NCBI GenBank assembly: GCA_946122785.1
Contig: CAMGYJ010000002.1
Location: 61,467,703 to 61,531,702 of the forward strand
Reading direction: 5' to 3'
Length of the DNA: 64,000 nt
DNA from: Linum tenue
Taxonomy: Eukaryota > Streptophyta > Magnoliopsida > Malpighiales > Linaceae
Shown here one piece after another: positions 33,590 through 46,580 of this stretch. The notes under the pieces were generated by a model. It searched no databases, had not been told where the DNA came from, and worked only from the letters and a program-made list of their open reading frames with translations. Each line of letters opens with the position of its first letter. Position 1 is the stretch's first letter. Made by a program: the position numbers and the translations under genes.

Positions 33590-34300
33590 TGATTCAATGA
33601 GGGACATGGGCGTCTAGAAATCTAGAACCACGTGTCGCTTCATGAGAGAGATCATGTGCGTGAATTGGAGGTCTCTCTCTGTGAATCACACACTTCAAAG
33701 AAAGAAAAAATATTATAAGTATGGGAAGGAGGTGCCGCTTCAACGAGGAGGGCCATGTTCGTCTAGAATGTAGAGGCACATGCCATATCAACGAGAGGGA
33801 CCATGGACGTGGGAAAATTCTCAAGTCACGTGATCATGCCACAAGAAGCCTATCTCAAAGGAGACAAAAATTACTAAGTCTGAGAGGTCCAAGCCGCTTC
33901 ACGAGAAGGAGCATGGACGTGGCACAAGAGGCCCTAGGCATGATTGAAAAATGCTAAGTATGAGAAGGCCATGCCATCACATGAAGGGCCATAGATATGA
34001 TTGAGAAGTCTACGACCACAAATGAAGAAGCCATGTCGCCTCATCACCAAGATTGAACGACCCAAAATGTACTAAGTCTGGGAAGGACATGTCGCCTCAC
34101 GAGAGGTGCCATGTGCATGATTGAGAGGTCCATGCCGGCTCATGAGAGGGGCAATGGACACGGATGAGAAGAGCGTGGTGGTGGAGCATTATATCATTAA
34201 TGACTAAGTCCCAAGAGGTCCATGGTCGTGAGACTAGAGGGCCAAGGACATGAGTATGAAGTCTATGGCCGTCTGGCAAGAAGACCACGACCTCCCTTTT
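33590..34300. repeat. degenerate satellite-like array, unit roughly 70-80 bp
   Basis: Recurring words include 'ctaagtatggga(a)gg', 'catgtcgcctcacgagagg', 'ccatggacgtg' and 'gattgagaagtc'. At least eight poor units were seen. The ORF at 33721-33957 is repeat sequence. Confidence 0.65.
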
Positions 34301-34439
34301 GTGAGACACTACATGCTTATTAAAAGACTAGCATGGCATGAGATTTGGAACAATACCATGTGAGGCAAGAGAAGCACCGAGGCGGTTGAAGGAGTAACCA
34401 CCACTTCGAGGAAGCAGGGAGCGGTTCTTTTTGGGAGTT

Positions 34440-34830
34440 ATCCAAGAGGCAGTTTTCTATGACAGTTACCTCTCCATGACTATAAATAGGAGGAAGGGTC
34501 TACAAAGAGAGAGGGCCCAAAACCAACACTCTGACACACATGTCAAGTTTATCCTTTTTCTTTTCTTTATCATGTAGCCGTAAATGTAGTTTTTAGTTTG
34601 GAGCTCTCATCGAACCTCCATAGGAGTAGGAGTAACTTAATTTAGATTTTCATTCTCAGAAACCATCACTCAAACATCCTCGTTCGAACTTTGTTTGAAG
34701 AGGTGTGAGCCGTGTCTTAGAAATCGTTGTCCAAAGAAGTCAAAGGTGCATTAATCTGATTTCACCGGAAGTTTTCTTGCCGGAAAACACTCACACATCC
34801 TGAGCCAACCAGACCAGCGATTTCACCGCC
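34440..34830 (+). mobile_element. possible LTR R-U5 region
   Basis: A good TATA box (CTATAAATAGGAGG, about 34480) is followed by a transcript-like leader of the sort found in plant LTRs. The sequence from 31.9 kb to here may be one old LTR element, but neither ends nor TSD could be found. Confidence 0.3.
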
Positions 34831-37143
34831 AGGTTATGTTACCTTTGGCATTAACCACAGATTGTGAGTATGATTATTTGTAAAAACATTATCATGAAAA
34901 ACATGGTAAGTATTGTGAATATTCTCACTAATACATATTGTAAAAACTTTTGACATAGGTTGAGACTTGAGAGGACGCTTATTTGTAAGAAAAAAAAATC
35001 TCTGAAAAGCATCCTCAAACTTTGTCAACACTCTGTCTTGTTAGAAATTTTTTTTATAGAAAAGCTAGATATTTTTTAACTAACAAAAAGTTCATAACCA
35101 CAGTGATGTGCCATATGTTTTGTAGCCTAGTTGGTTTGAAACCAGCAAATTTTGGTCTACTAACTTGTCCTTTATGCCGATTAATTAAAATAAAAAACTT
35201 GTCCTTTATGAGTTTCGTTAAAGTGTTCGGTGCAAGGTTTGAGATTAAGGGCCAAATTAGGCTTCCATCACATGGAAGAGTGGTGAAGACAAAAGTACCA
35301 GAAAAAGGCACTTTTTTGTTGCGGTACCTAACCCAACTCAAACCACATATCAAAGCTGCTTGACCAAGTAATGTTTTGTTACTCTTTAGTTTGTGTTATA
35401 TTTGGCTCTTATAGAAAGATAATTTTTTTAAAATGTGCTAAAGTAATTCAATGCTTAGAGTAAATAAAAAACACACAAAGCAAAGCAAATTGGACACTTT
35501 TAAGTAAGAAAAAAAATGTAATATCAAATTATTATTTGAACGCTTTCACTCAATGATGCGTAAATATAAACTAAAATAGTGTGAACAATATGAGCACATA
35601 TTGCAGAAAGTATAATTAAAACGTGAATACAATAAAATGAATTAGGGCATAGTAGAATGGAGGTATTTACTTATTTATTTATTTATTTTTGGTCGAAAAT
35701 ATAATGGAGGTTTTTACCTCATTATACTATAGGCTTGGAATTATATTGGTCTAGATACAGGTCAGGTTGAGGTTGTGGAATTAATTTGAATTGTATTTCT
35801 CTATAATATATATGTGATAAAATAATTATAAAAACTGATTTAAATACCTAGTGGCTGCTACATACATAGAATTTTCTTAGTTAAGAAGGAGAAGGTAGGT
35901 CCAGGATCAGGTGCATAATGCTCAATAATCTTACATGGATCAAAGACTGGAGGCGAGAAGTTCATGTGGTAAGATGAAACACGTCATCTATGCATATCTA
36001 GACTCGATTTCTTAAGTAATTGGTAATATTTGTGATTACATATGTAAATATGTCAGTGTGCAAATATTAATCCATCAACTAGTGAATTAATAATCTTTTA
36101 CATAAATTGGAAACATTTTCTGAGGTATTTTTGTGTATAATGAACTGAATTATTCACACAGCACACATGATGTATTCATATCATGAATACATCAACTTTA
36201 TTGTACGCACTGACTATCAGGTTCTGTCGCTTGCACTTTAACGTGATAGGCTCCAATGGCCCTGGCATTGCCGAGCTATGATTGCTCGTATGGTCTCCAT
36301 TCTACAATCACCTCCATGAATTAGTATAGAATTTGTACCTCGACGTATGAACTCTTTGGCTGATTAGGTACCTCGAGATACTAGGTTATCTTTGTTTGCC
36401 AGAGAACTAGGTGTTGGTTCTGAGCATATCATTGCTCCATTGTTGTGATGCTCCCATGATGATGATTAAGATATTCTTAATCATTCATTATTAGTACCCA
36501 GCAATCAATCGATCGAGGATACCACGTAAAACTCGTTGTTTCGTATTTGTTTCCTTCCAAATTATCAAATTCTGCAGGGTTTATGCCATAACCAGATAGC
36601 CACTGAACAACTATAGAGGATTTGCCACCCCATCCTCTCCGGCTCCAAACACAAAGCAAAGCCATCAAAATGGGCCATAATATCAAACATAGTACATAGT
36701 TATTCACACCACAATTTGTTATTTAATTAATTAAGGCTCGATATGTTAATTAATTTTCAATATACTGGCGAATATACATCTTCATGTATATCCTGTTTGG
36801 AGGAGCTCATTAAGATAATACTCTGTTCTTTTGTCGATCCTGTAGAACCGAAGCCCTTCTTACGGTCGTGCCGATGGTGAACAGCATAATATACTAGCTC
36901 AGCCAGACTAGATATGGATGGTGGAACAGCTAATCATTATTTGAATAAACTGCATTTTTGTGCTTCCAGAACAAGAATAAGGAATGATACGGCTGGCAGT
37001 GCTCTACTTGGGAAACTGAGCCAACTTCTCCTAGCCACCATCGATCCATTTCATTTGTTCTTCTTTCATTTTCTTCTGTGAGAAGGATTATTACAAGTTA
37101 CGTAGTGTTTGTTGAAAAACGGGAGAGCACAATCACTCTATAC
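34831..37143. other. intergenic, nothing recognised
   Basis: AT-rich. The short ORFs (for example 35022-35363 plus and 36477-36707 minus, the latter with a hydrophobic N-terminus but a GTG opening) match no family I know. Confidence 0.45.
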
Positions 37144-37151
37144 TATGACGT

Positions 37152-37852
37152 AGGGGTGGGCATTGGGTGGGTCGGGTGGATTTTGACCATAAAATGCACC
37201 CACCCGCGCTTAAACGGATTGATAATTTTTAACCCACCACCCACCCACATTTAGTCTCGGGTTGGGTCGGGCGGATGGTGGATGATGCGGGTGGGTTTGT
37301 GGGTTCACCCACATCACAATGTATATAATATAAAGGAATCAGCTTGACATGATAATAGGCGAAGAGAATCATCGAGGGAAACAATAAGTTGAAATAGGGC
37401 GAAAAATGTCGAATTAGTTCTTAAATTGGATAGAAATTCTATTATGAAAGAGTTTTCTACATATTGAGATGATTATTAGGTGCAAGGAACTAAGGAAAAT
37501 AATTCCACAAAGGAAAGAGCGGTGATCTAGACACAAGAATTAGAGGAAAAAGTAAAGGGAAGAAGAGGGGATCTCTATTTGGAAGGTTGGCTTTGAGGTT
37601 CAAACTCCAGGAGCAGTCCGAGTTTATATCTAACGTCTCCACTCTCCTCTCTCTAGCGGCAACGACTTTGATCTTTTTGCTGTTGGGTTGAGCGGGTCAC
37701 CCGCACACTCACCCACAACCCACCCACCACCCGGCGGATGGCTCCCAGCGCAACCCGTCACCCACCCACAGACCCACCCACTTAACGAAATTCGGGTCAA
37801 ATGCGGGTGGGTCGGCCCAAACCCGCGGATGATCCGCCCGCATGCCCAGCCC
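37152..37852. mobile_element. non-autonomous hAT-like element
   Basis: Left end AGGGGTGGGCATTGGG and inverted right end GGGCTGGGCATGCGGG. Flanks TATGACGT (37144-37151) and TATGACCT (37853-37860) form an 8-bp TSD with one mismatch. Subterminal zones are packed with ACCCACCC and GGGTGGGTCGGG. The ORF at 37688 comes from these repeats. Confidence 0.82.
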
Positions 37853-37860
37853 TATGACCT

Positions 37861-38430
37861 AAATAACTATAAAGGAAATAAATATACTTTAAACATAGAC
37901 TCAACTAGTTTATGGTTAACTAAGCAGAAGATTCATAAAAACGCCAAGCACAAGATGCATAGCTACAAGTAGAGGTGTCAATCAGGCGGGTTCAGAAGGG
38001 TTCGAGTTGGATTCATTGGAGTTACATGCTAGTCAGGTTTCGGGTTTATCAGGTTGTGGGTCAGTCCGGCTATAGGTTGATCAGATTACGGATAAGTCGG
38101 GTTGCAAGTCAAACGGGTTATGGGTCGGGCGGGTTGTGGGTTGTTTGAGTAAGTGCATTGTGTTAATTACTATTTACTCGTTACAACTTACACTAATTTT
38201 AAACATTTTTCATAATTAAAAAATATTTCAGCCTCATATATGTACTTATGAGTTTTTTTATTAGTTTTCTAAAAGTTAACAAACTTATCAAAGTGCTAAA
38301 TTAATTTTGTATTCTTTTAGATTCTGAGTTATTTTAATCGTATTAGTTAACAAACCAAGATTAACCCTCATTTTGAAACTAAAATGCAACTCGGACACAA
38401 CATAAATGAGCTAAATCTTTACTTCGCAGT
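37861..38430. other. intergenic, possible truncated hAT-like left end
   Basis: TAGAGGTGTCAATCAGGCGGG at 37972 (first 20 bases considered), followed by many 'gggtt.tgggtc' words, looks like one end of a related element. No partner end was found. Confidence 0.3.
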
Positions 38431-38435
38431 GTTGT

Positions 38436-40285
38436 TGATGCGTTCCGGATCACCTCACGTGACATCCCTCGAGTTCGAATAACATTCAACGCTCGTGGTC
38501 CAAAGATGAAGGCTATAGAGGTTCGAGATGGCAAAGAGAAGGGTTTAATTGTCCACGGCATGATCCTCGGAGGGGCTGGAGCTCTTAGAGGGTCGAAGCA
38601 TGGACGTAGGCCAATATGGGAGGAAGAGCCCAAAAATCCAGCTAGAAGAGGAAATACACGAACGGGTATTTGGAGGCCATGTTGAGTATCACATCCAGGA
38701 GTCCCCCCCCCCCAATCGTGACACCAAAATACCTGATCAGATATTTGAGGATGCAAGGCCGGGGGGAGAAGTAGAGCGGCACCGCCGTGCTGCTAATTCA
38801 CTATTTGAGTTTTGGACTTGTTATTTAGTGTTTAATTGTTGTTTTTAATTCATTTTTAGGGTTATTTTGTGACCCTATATAACGCTCTTATCAACCAGAA
38901 GATCACCTCTAGTCATGGCGAGCGAGGACTATACCGATTGTCCTTTCCCACAGCTTCGGGATCGTTTGACCGGTTTCTGCGTTATCTTTACTTTTCTGCG
39001 TTATTCTAATTGTTGAGAGAGTTCAAATCCCTTTGAACCTGACTCATATTAGGTGCTATCAGAGTCCGGTTCATACTCACGGGCGAGAAAAGAAGGACTA
39101 GAAGATCTTGAGTATATTTTGAAGTTTTCTATAGGCTGGTTGAGTCGCAGCCGTGGAAGAAGCAATCAAAGATTTGATGGGCTAGTGGAAATAATGATGC
39201 AAGAACAAGCTGCTCACAAGGCAACAATGATGTAAGCACAACATGCTCACGAGGCACGGATGGATACACTGTTGGATGCCTTTGATGCAAGATTACCAGC
39301 GCCATAAATACAAGCTCCTATCGATGAAAACCCTAATCTCCACCAAGAAAGGGTTCACCGAGGAGAGGGGAAGCTACTCGACACAGATCTTTGGGCGGAT
39401 ATGCAGACAATATTGGCTACCCTACGTCAAGCAGCTACCATTAGAGAAAATTCTGCACAAGATTTAATTTCAAGACAAATATTTTTGAAGAGGGAGGAGG
39501 GAATTATGCGACCCAAATCACCTCATGTGATATCCCTCAAGTTCGAATAACATACAACGCTCGTGGTCCAAAGATTAAGGCTATAGAGGTTCGATAAGGC
39601 AAAGAGAAGGGTCTAATTGTTCACGAGATGATCGTCGAAGGGGCTGGAGTTGTTCTAGGGTCGAAGCATGGTCGTAGGCTAAGACGGGAGGAAGAGCTCA
39701 AAAACCCGACCAGAAGAGGAAATACCTGACCAGGGATTTGAAAGGATAGGCGGGGTATCACATCAAGGAGGCTCCCGTTCATGACACCAATATACCCGAT
39801 CTGGTATTTGAGGATGCGAGATCGGGGGAGCAGCACTAGTGTGCTGCTAATTCACAATTTGCGTTTTGGACTTGTTATTTAGTGTTTAAGTGTCGTTTTA
39901 ATTCGTTTTAGGGTTATTTTGTGACTCCTACACAAGGAGAAGAGTTTTATTGTATGAAACAATCAACCAACATTCAACCTAGTTTTATCTATCAAAGAAA
40001 TCAGCAGATTTCCGAGTTCAAGCTTGAACTATTGTGCAAAATCTCTATCGATGATTCTGGAGGATTGTACGAGGCTTTTATCAACCAGATGAGCACATCT
40101 GGTCGTGGCGAGCAACAGCTATACCAATTTTCCTTTCCCACGGGTTTAGGGTCGTTTGACTGGTTTTCGCGTTATCTTTACTTTCCCGTGTTCTTGAAGA
40201 AAAACCCTAGAAAAAACCCAAAATTGGAGTGCTGCGTATTCTGATTGTTGAGCGAGTTCAAATCCCTTGAACCCGACTCATATCA
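38436..40285 (+). mobile_element. compact non-autonomous (TRIM-like) LTR retrotransposon
   Basis: The left LTR (38436-39051) starts TGATGCG and ends ACTCATATTA. The right LTR (39504-40285) starts TTATGCG and ends ACTCATATCA. Perfect 5-bp TSD GTTGT at 38431-38435 and 40286-40290. A primer-binding-like GTGCTATCAGAGTCC follows the left LTR, and the purine tract GAAGAGGGAGGAGGGAA (39487-39503) precedes the right LTR. The interior is only about 450 bp and encodes no protease, RT or integrase, so it depends on other elements. The left LTR lacks a segment of about 150 bp present in the right one. Confidence 0.92.
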
Positions 40286-40290
40286 GTTGT

Positions 40291-40990
40291 AAAATAACTA
40301 TCAAACTAATGTTATATTATCATTTCAGACTAATGTTACTAATTAAAATCCAAAAATTGATGTCTTAAGGCTACTTTTAAACTTCAAATTATATAACTCC
40401 ATATCCTAAATATAGTCAAATTAGTTCATATAGCTAGATAAGTACGTTTTTTATCAGAAGTTGTCTAATTAGTTCATATAATGGGCGCTAGATTAAGTGT
40501 ATTATAACAGAAGAAATTGGTTTATTATGATAAGATGACTCATGATAGGTTCTCCAATATATTATAGCCAATTAGCCATGCCGAATAAGGTTATAATGAA
40601 GTTTATTATACGCAATGTTTTAGTTGCTAAATGCTAAACTCTTAACTCATAATCAGTAAAGATTGTAATAATAAAATTGATAAATAATTACGAATATGAT
40701 CTATAATGTAAAAGACCTTTTGAGATAGTTCTAGTGAGATTATTGACATAGAATCACTCATGATATGTTCTCAAATCTACTATATCCAACTAGTCATTCC
40801 TATAAAAGTATAATAAGGTTTACAATATACAATATCTTAGTTACTAAATGTCAAGCTCATTAATCATCATATGTAAACATTTTAATCAAATTGATAAGTA
40901 ATTAAGTATACAATTTATTATATAAAAACATGCATTTGAGATATTTTGAGTGATATTATATTGAAGATGAAATAACTCATAATATGTTCT
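40291..40990. repeat. AT-rich stretch with a tandem duplication of roughly 205-230 bp
   Basis: 'actcatgata(g/t)gttctc(c/a)aa' recurs at about 40548, 40748 and 40977 (as 'actcataatatgttctcaaa'). Between them 'atat.caat.tttagtt.ctaaatg' also recurs. No gene. Confidence 0.6.
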
Positions 40991-43664
40991 CAAATATAAT
41001 GGCTTTACTTAGGTTCCAGCTGAAAAACCCTAGAAAGGAGTAAGAATTCTAGTGAGAGAAAAAGAGATCTTCTTCTTCTTGTTAAGAGAGAGAAAAAAGA
41101 GCCAAAGGAAGAAGGAAGAAGATTGGGCTTGTCCTAAATTAGAGGATTGAAAGTATTCTTCTTCTCAAGGGTGTTCCAAGCAACAAGGAGGGAGGATAGT
41201 CACCACACCATGGTTCTTTCTTTCATCTGTGTTGTTTTCCCTTGCCTAGATATGGGGTAGTGCTCCCTCTCACTTGGGTATTGTGAACCCTAGTCTATTT
41301 TTTATATAATATTTGAGGTATTATGCATGAATGATTGAGTGTTGCTAGCTTTAACTCATTATTATGCCATTTTGACCTAGATAGATGAAAATCCCCTTCT
41401 TGCTAAGAGGCTTTTTATAAGTTGGAATTCTTTGGCCAATTGAGCCACCAACTTAGGCTGAATTAGGGCAAACCTCAAAAATTGGATTAGTGTCATGACC
41501 CCATCATGAATATTGGTGACCATCCGCTGTCTAGAGTAATTTTTGAGGGATTGGTTCTTGCAATTAAGGGTGGGCAACGGGAAACGGATATTTGGGTATA
41601 CCCATACCCGTCCTGTTTTTTGAGGGTTACGGGTACCCAAATACCCGTTTTATTTATTGCGGATGAGACTTGGGATTGTAAGTTTCTACAATGGGTACCC
41701 GCAGGTAACCCGGTAATACCCGTTTGGGTAATACGGGTACCCGTTATACCCGTTCCAAGAAATACTAAAAATTCTGAAAGTGAAAATGTGAAATACAGCC
41801 GAGCCCAACTCGACTGCTCGAGCCCAATAGGCATTTCAGCCCCTCCATTTTCAAGACCTAGCCTCTAGTGAAAGTGAGACAGACTCACCTCTTCGTCCTC
41901 GTCCTCTCCCTGACTCCCTCCCTCTACTCTCAAACACACACTCACAGAAGGCGCCGATGCAAAACAGAAAGGGAAAGGAGAAATGCGATAATCATGAGTC
42001 GTGACATGGAAGAAGGCAGCAGAAGTGAGAAGATCAGGGCAATGGGTGACTATCTTTTCTCAAATGTTAGCAGTGGTGACTGTCCCTTTCTAGACACGTT
42101 TTCTATTTGTAGGCAGGGTAATGGGTGCCTTTTCTATTCTAATTTGTTGGAAGTGGTGACAATGTGATTGTCCCTTTCTGGACAGCAGACTGCTACAGTT
42201 GATTTTCTCTATGAACAACAGTAGCATTGTTCCTCTTTTTCTAGGTATCAACGGGTTAAACGGGTATAAACGGGTACCCGTTATCCGTCCCGTACGGGTA
42301 ATGGGTACCGTCAACCCGTACGAGTTTGGGACATGGGATGAAGTTTCCTCTCCAAACGGGATTGGGTACCCGTTTCAAAGGGGGCGGGTATCCCGTCCCG
42401 TCCCGTTGCCCATCCCTACTTGCAATCCTTGGTCGATTGGTTAAGAGGGCTAGATTTCCACCTAATTACTAGTTTAGCTATGAAGTAGTGCTCTTTTTCA
42501 CTTGGATATTGTGAACCCTAGCTTTAGATATGTGATAGATTGAATGGATCGAATGCTATGTGTGTGGGTTTGTGTTTAATGCAAAGTTTGAGGTATTTTC
42601 AGAGTTCTTGAGTTGTGTTCTTCATTTCTCAAAGCCATGCCAAATTGACCTAGGTGGAGACAAGCCCCTTTTGCAAGAGGCTTTGAGAAGTTGGATTTCT
42701 TGTTCATTTGTGTCACACACCTAGGGCAATTTAGTTCAATCCTCAAGCTTAGATTTAGCACTTTGATTTGGTTGTTATTTTGCCATCCGGATTAAGTTTC
42801 GAGGGAGTAGTTTTGGCAAAGCTTAGTCGATTGACCAAGAAAGCTAGTTCTTTAGCTTAATTTGTTATTCCTTGGCCTTTCACCCAAGAGAGTGAAGCTT
42901 CTTCACTAGTTGTGCCCTCCTTAGAAGAACATACTTCTACACATTTGCATTCTATTCGGTCGATCTTGATATGTATCTAGGGGGAGAAATACCAGGGTGA
43001 AGCTTTCTCATATAAATTCCAAAACAATTTACCTACTTTTTTGCTTTAAAATTGTAGTCCTTAGTTTTCACTAAAAACCAATTGCTAGATAACATTTTAA
43101 ATGGTTGAAGTACGAGTACATAGACCAGCCTGGTTGATATTTTAAAACGCTTGCCCTATACTACACCTTACTAGAGTTTATACTTGGGTTCTAGTCAGGA
43201 TTTTATTAGGTGTAGTCGGAGTGAGTCACTTGCCTAATTTTGTCTATGGGAGATCCTTAAGCATCCGGGTAGGAAAAGGGAGCCGAGGCTTGTATTCAAC
43301 ATTGTTGGCTTCATATTTGGTGTTTGATACTTTGCCTCCTTTTCTATTAATTTCCGTTTACACGAGCGAGTTACATGGTCGTGCAACTTAAGGTCCATAA
43401 CATATAATAGTCTGTCAGTTTCCACGGTTTCTTGGGCTGAGTTACACGATCAGCCTCCAACCCTTGTAACTCAGCCCTTATTCCTTCAAAGTCCTATACG
43501 CCCTTCAATTTTACCAAAACTTGCTCCTAAACCTTCAATCACATCCTAGGACCTGAAATATTACAAACAAACAAAACTTAGCGTAAAATAGGCACTGGAT
43601 GCAAAAAAAAGAGCTCAAATGACCTAGAAACGAGGAAATAAACATGTGTAGTTATGACATTATT
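40991..43664. mobile_element. LTR-derived sequence with tandem unit, split by an hAT element
   Basis: The block 'gtagtgctc..tcacttgg.tattgtgaaccctag' occurs at about 41258 and 42486. The following 'gacctagatagatg/gacctaggtggaga' and 'aagaggctttt' blocks also recur, indicating a tandem unit. From about 43270 to 43664 the sequence resembles an LTR on the minus strand ('aggacctgaaat', 'agcgtaaaata', as at 2100). The element at 41565-42418 sits between the two units. Boundaries and TSD were not found. Confidence 0.5.
41565..42418. mobile_element. non-autonomous hAT element with 8-bp TSD
   Basis: Left end TAAGGGTGGGCAACGGGAA and inverted right end TAGGGATGGGCAACGGGAC. Perfect TSD CTTGCAAT at 41557-41564 and 42419-42426. 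Subterminal zones are dense in GGGTACCCG and AACGGGTA words. Removing it joins 'ttcttgcaatccttgg' cleanly. The internal ORFs match no transposase. Confidence 0.93.
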
Positions 43665-43667
43665 AGC

Positions 43668-45082
43668 TACTAGACCCGTGGAATATGACCTTTGGTTACT
43701 GATGACTCGGTATTTGCACATGTTTTCCCCTTTGTTTCTTGATTGTTTCAACTTGAATTATCGTGTCTTTGGCCTATTTTATGCTAGGTTGTGTTCCTTT
43801 GTCACATTTCAGGTCCTAGCACATAAAGTGAAGCATAGGCGCAAGTTTCAAGTCAATCAGAGATCAATTGACGATTCGGGAGAAGAAACTCGGGTATGAC
43901 CTGAAGAAGAATATATTTCTACCTCACTTTATGGACAAATAATCATGCAAGCTTTTCATGAAAAGAAAGAGGACGAAACTACGAGCGTCTGGGATCAAAC
44001 GGCGACTGATTCGGAGTCCGGACGAGGGAGAAACGAAGCATTAAACAGAGGCTGAGCAAGCCACACGGGCACAACCCACACGGCCGTGCAAGGGGCACTT
44101 TTGCCCGTGTGGAATTCACCGAGCCTTCACACGGGCAGCTGGGAAAGCCACACGGCCGTGTGTCCTGGCCGTGTGAGTCGGGAATTGATGTTTAAAACCC
44201 GATTTTCAGCAAAAGGAAAGGGGGAGAGCTGGGTTTTGGATCCCAAACACCCAAGGGACGAACCCTAGAGAGAGAGCGACTTGGAAACATTCTTGGAGCT
44301 ATTTTGGAGGATTTCTTCGCCATTGGAGCTCGGGAATCAAGCTTGGAGATGGAGATTGAAGATCTAGATCAGATTTCTGCAGTCTCTCTCTTCTCTATGG
44401 AGTAACTTCCCTTCACTTAGGTTTTGAGGAACCCTAGTTCCATGAGTTAGGATCTTTCTTGTATGAAGTTTTGGATGCTTTATTGTTTGATTATAATCGA
44501 TTGAGGCATGATTTATTGAGTCAATTGAATCTTGATCAAATTCTCTTGATTTCTGCTTTAACCTATGATAGATAGAATCTGATTAGGTTAAGAGAGCTTC
44601 CTTGATTGATAGTGGTGAATTGGTTATACGAGAGTTAGTCAATCTACTGCTTTGTACTGGAATCCAATTCCGGTAGTGGAGTTCTGTGTTCATAGCCTCA
44701 GCTTTCTATCCTGGTGAAGACTAGTCGTCTGCCGGGTAGTTGGACTGAGAGGGCTTGGTCAGCTTAAGAGATTCCAAGCTAATTTAGGATCTTCCGCAGT
44801 TTAATCAACAGTAGATCAACCAAAGGTAATTGCAACTTGGACCTAATTGAGGAGCTAGGGGGAATCATACCTAAGTGAGTTCCCAACTTGTAATTAGTAG
44901 AGTAGTCAGTAGAGTAGTTTATCAATCAATCCTTAATCTAGTTTGCTAGATAATGAACTGAAGCTGAGTAATAGTAACTCTAGAGACCCGTGGATTCGAT
45001 ATTTATTACTTGTGCCACTATACTGCAGTCCCTTTCATTGGTTACACTTGGCCATTGTTAGGTGTTGTGTTTTAGCGTGTCA
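43668..45082 (+). mobile_element. LTR related to the solo LTR at 29659
   Basis: The same order of blocks as 29659-31085: 'ttaggtcctag' type start zone, CACACGG dyads at 44060-44182, 'gaattggttatacgagagtt', 'gactagtcgtctgccgggta', and the end TAGCGTGTCA at 45082. The start is TACTAGACC (TG mutated). Unlike 29659 it is followed by retrotransposon-like internal sequence, so it is probably a 5' LTR. No matching TSD. Confidence 0.8.
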
Positions 45083-46580
45083 GTTACCACTATACTACCA
45101 CGCCTAACTAGGTTATAATTAGCCTGGTTGGGTTAGTAGAATATAGTGCATCGAGTTAATAACTTTTTGGTAACAATAAGAGAATCCTCAACTCGAGCAA
45201 ACAATCGAGAACCACAAGTTCAAAAACGACAACAACAAGAGCAATAAAAAAGACAAAAACAAGATCAACAACGACAAGGCAACATAAGAAGAGGACCACG
45301 AATTGTGATGCCTCAACTCCAACATGTTTTCCTGGATGCTATTCCAATGGAGTTCACTGATCGGTACCTCAAGTTTCAAGAACTCCCAATGAGCGAGTGT
45401 GAATCCTTCAACTGGGTTCTCTTTGGAAAACTAGGAGTAGAGGCCTCTTTTCAAGAGAAGATCAAAAAGGACAAATGATTTAACCTCCTAGACATCTGTG
45501 AGAGGATCTACAGAGTTCTTTTGGTATATTTTTTTAGTATGGGTCCGGTCAAGGGCTACCTTGGAGCAGCGGACAAGTTTCCAAACATTGAGTTTAGGCT
45601 TGGAGGGAGAGCAAGAGCAATTTCTGTAAGGGAATTCACGAGGGCCCTGCATATTCAACTTCGAAAGTGGAGTCTTTTTTGAGTTTTGCCTCACTTATTC
45701 CAGAGAATGACTTCAATGAGTTTGGAAATTTCTGTGAGTAAGAGATCGAGATGGCAAGATCTCAAAAGTGGGATGTCAAGTTATCCAAGGCTATTGATTT
45801 GAGATTGAAATGGAGATTGATCCACCAAGTGATTGGTAGATCCGCTGGTAGAAGGTTTGGCAGCAAGGGAAATCTGTCTGCCCAAGATGTCAACTTCATG
45901 TGGAGCATGATGAACCAAAGATATCTTTACCTATGACTCTCCATCCTTCGAATTATGAACTTCTACATCACTAGTTATTTAAACATTGAGTTAGGTGACG
46001 TGGAGAGCAGAATTGATGCCCAAAAGTGTCTCATTCCAAGTGCTGAAGTCCTATGTCAAGACCTTGGATAAGAATAGACTAGGAATTTGGGCAATTAGAG
46101 GCTTACCTTTTTCCTAACACCAACACTGTGGTGATTGATGGAGTTGAGTATGTACTCTAATGACCCTATTGAGGAGAGGTTCCAGAGCATTTGAGGTCAC
46201 AAAACATAATGATGATGAAGAGGAAGAGGAAGAGGAAAAAGATCGAGCTTCCCCACACATGATGATACCACCTTCTTCCATTGCTATCAAACTTTACAAC
46301 AACAACCTTCCAATACTTCAAGAGTATTCAATCAATATTCTCAAGCCTAGTTAGCAGATGTTATGAAGAACCATGAGATATTGCACAAGAGGAAGCAGAG
46401 GGAAGATTATGCAAGAAGACATTACATTGCTTGCTAGCATGCAAACATGTGTGAGATTGAGATCAATGTGGACCCGATCGAGCCTACCTATACGAAGATA
46501 TTGTCTCCCAAACCCTATAAGCTTCATGAGACGGATTCTTCCTCCAAGGATTTGTGATTGTTTACTCTTGGCATCAAGGG
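45083..46580 (+). pseudogene. internal relic of an Athila-like gypsy element
   Basis: The longest readable piece (45751-45936) gives DVKLSKAIDLRLKWRLIHQV and RRFGSKGNLSAQDVNFMWSM. This resembles the 'putative plant transposon protein' domain found in Athila-type retrotransposons (SRS..PR.GS..NVS...LFL.W.M). Upstream and downstream frames are interrupted by stops. An acidic run (DEEEEEEEKD) lies at about 46211. No pol domain or right LTR was recognised. Confidence 0.5.

Noticed and set aside
33721..33957. Cys/His-rich ORF resembling a zinc knuckle
   Set aside because: Spacing does not fit CX2CX4HX4C and the ORF follows the local tandem repeat.
36477..36707. Small membrane-like protein on the minus strand
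   Set aside because: Opens with GTG rather than ATG, has no promoter signs and no known family.
29659..45082. The related LTRs at 29659 and 43668 as the two ends of one 15-kb retrotransposon
   Set aside because: The first LTR has the ATAGC duplication directly on both of its own sides, so it is a solo LTR. The second has different flanks.
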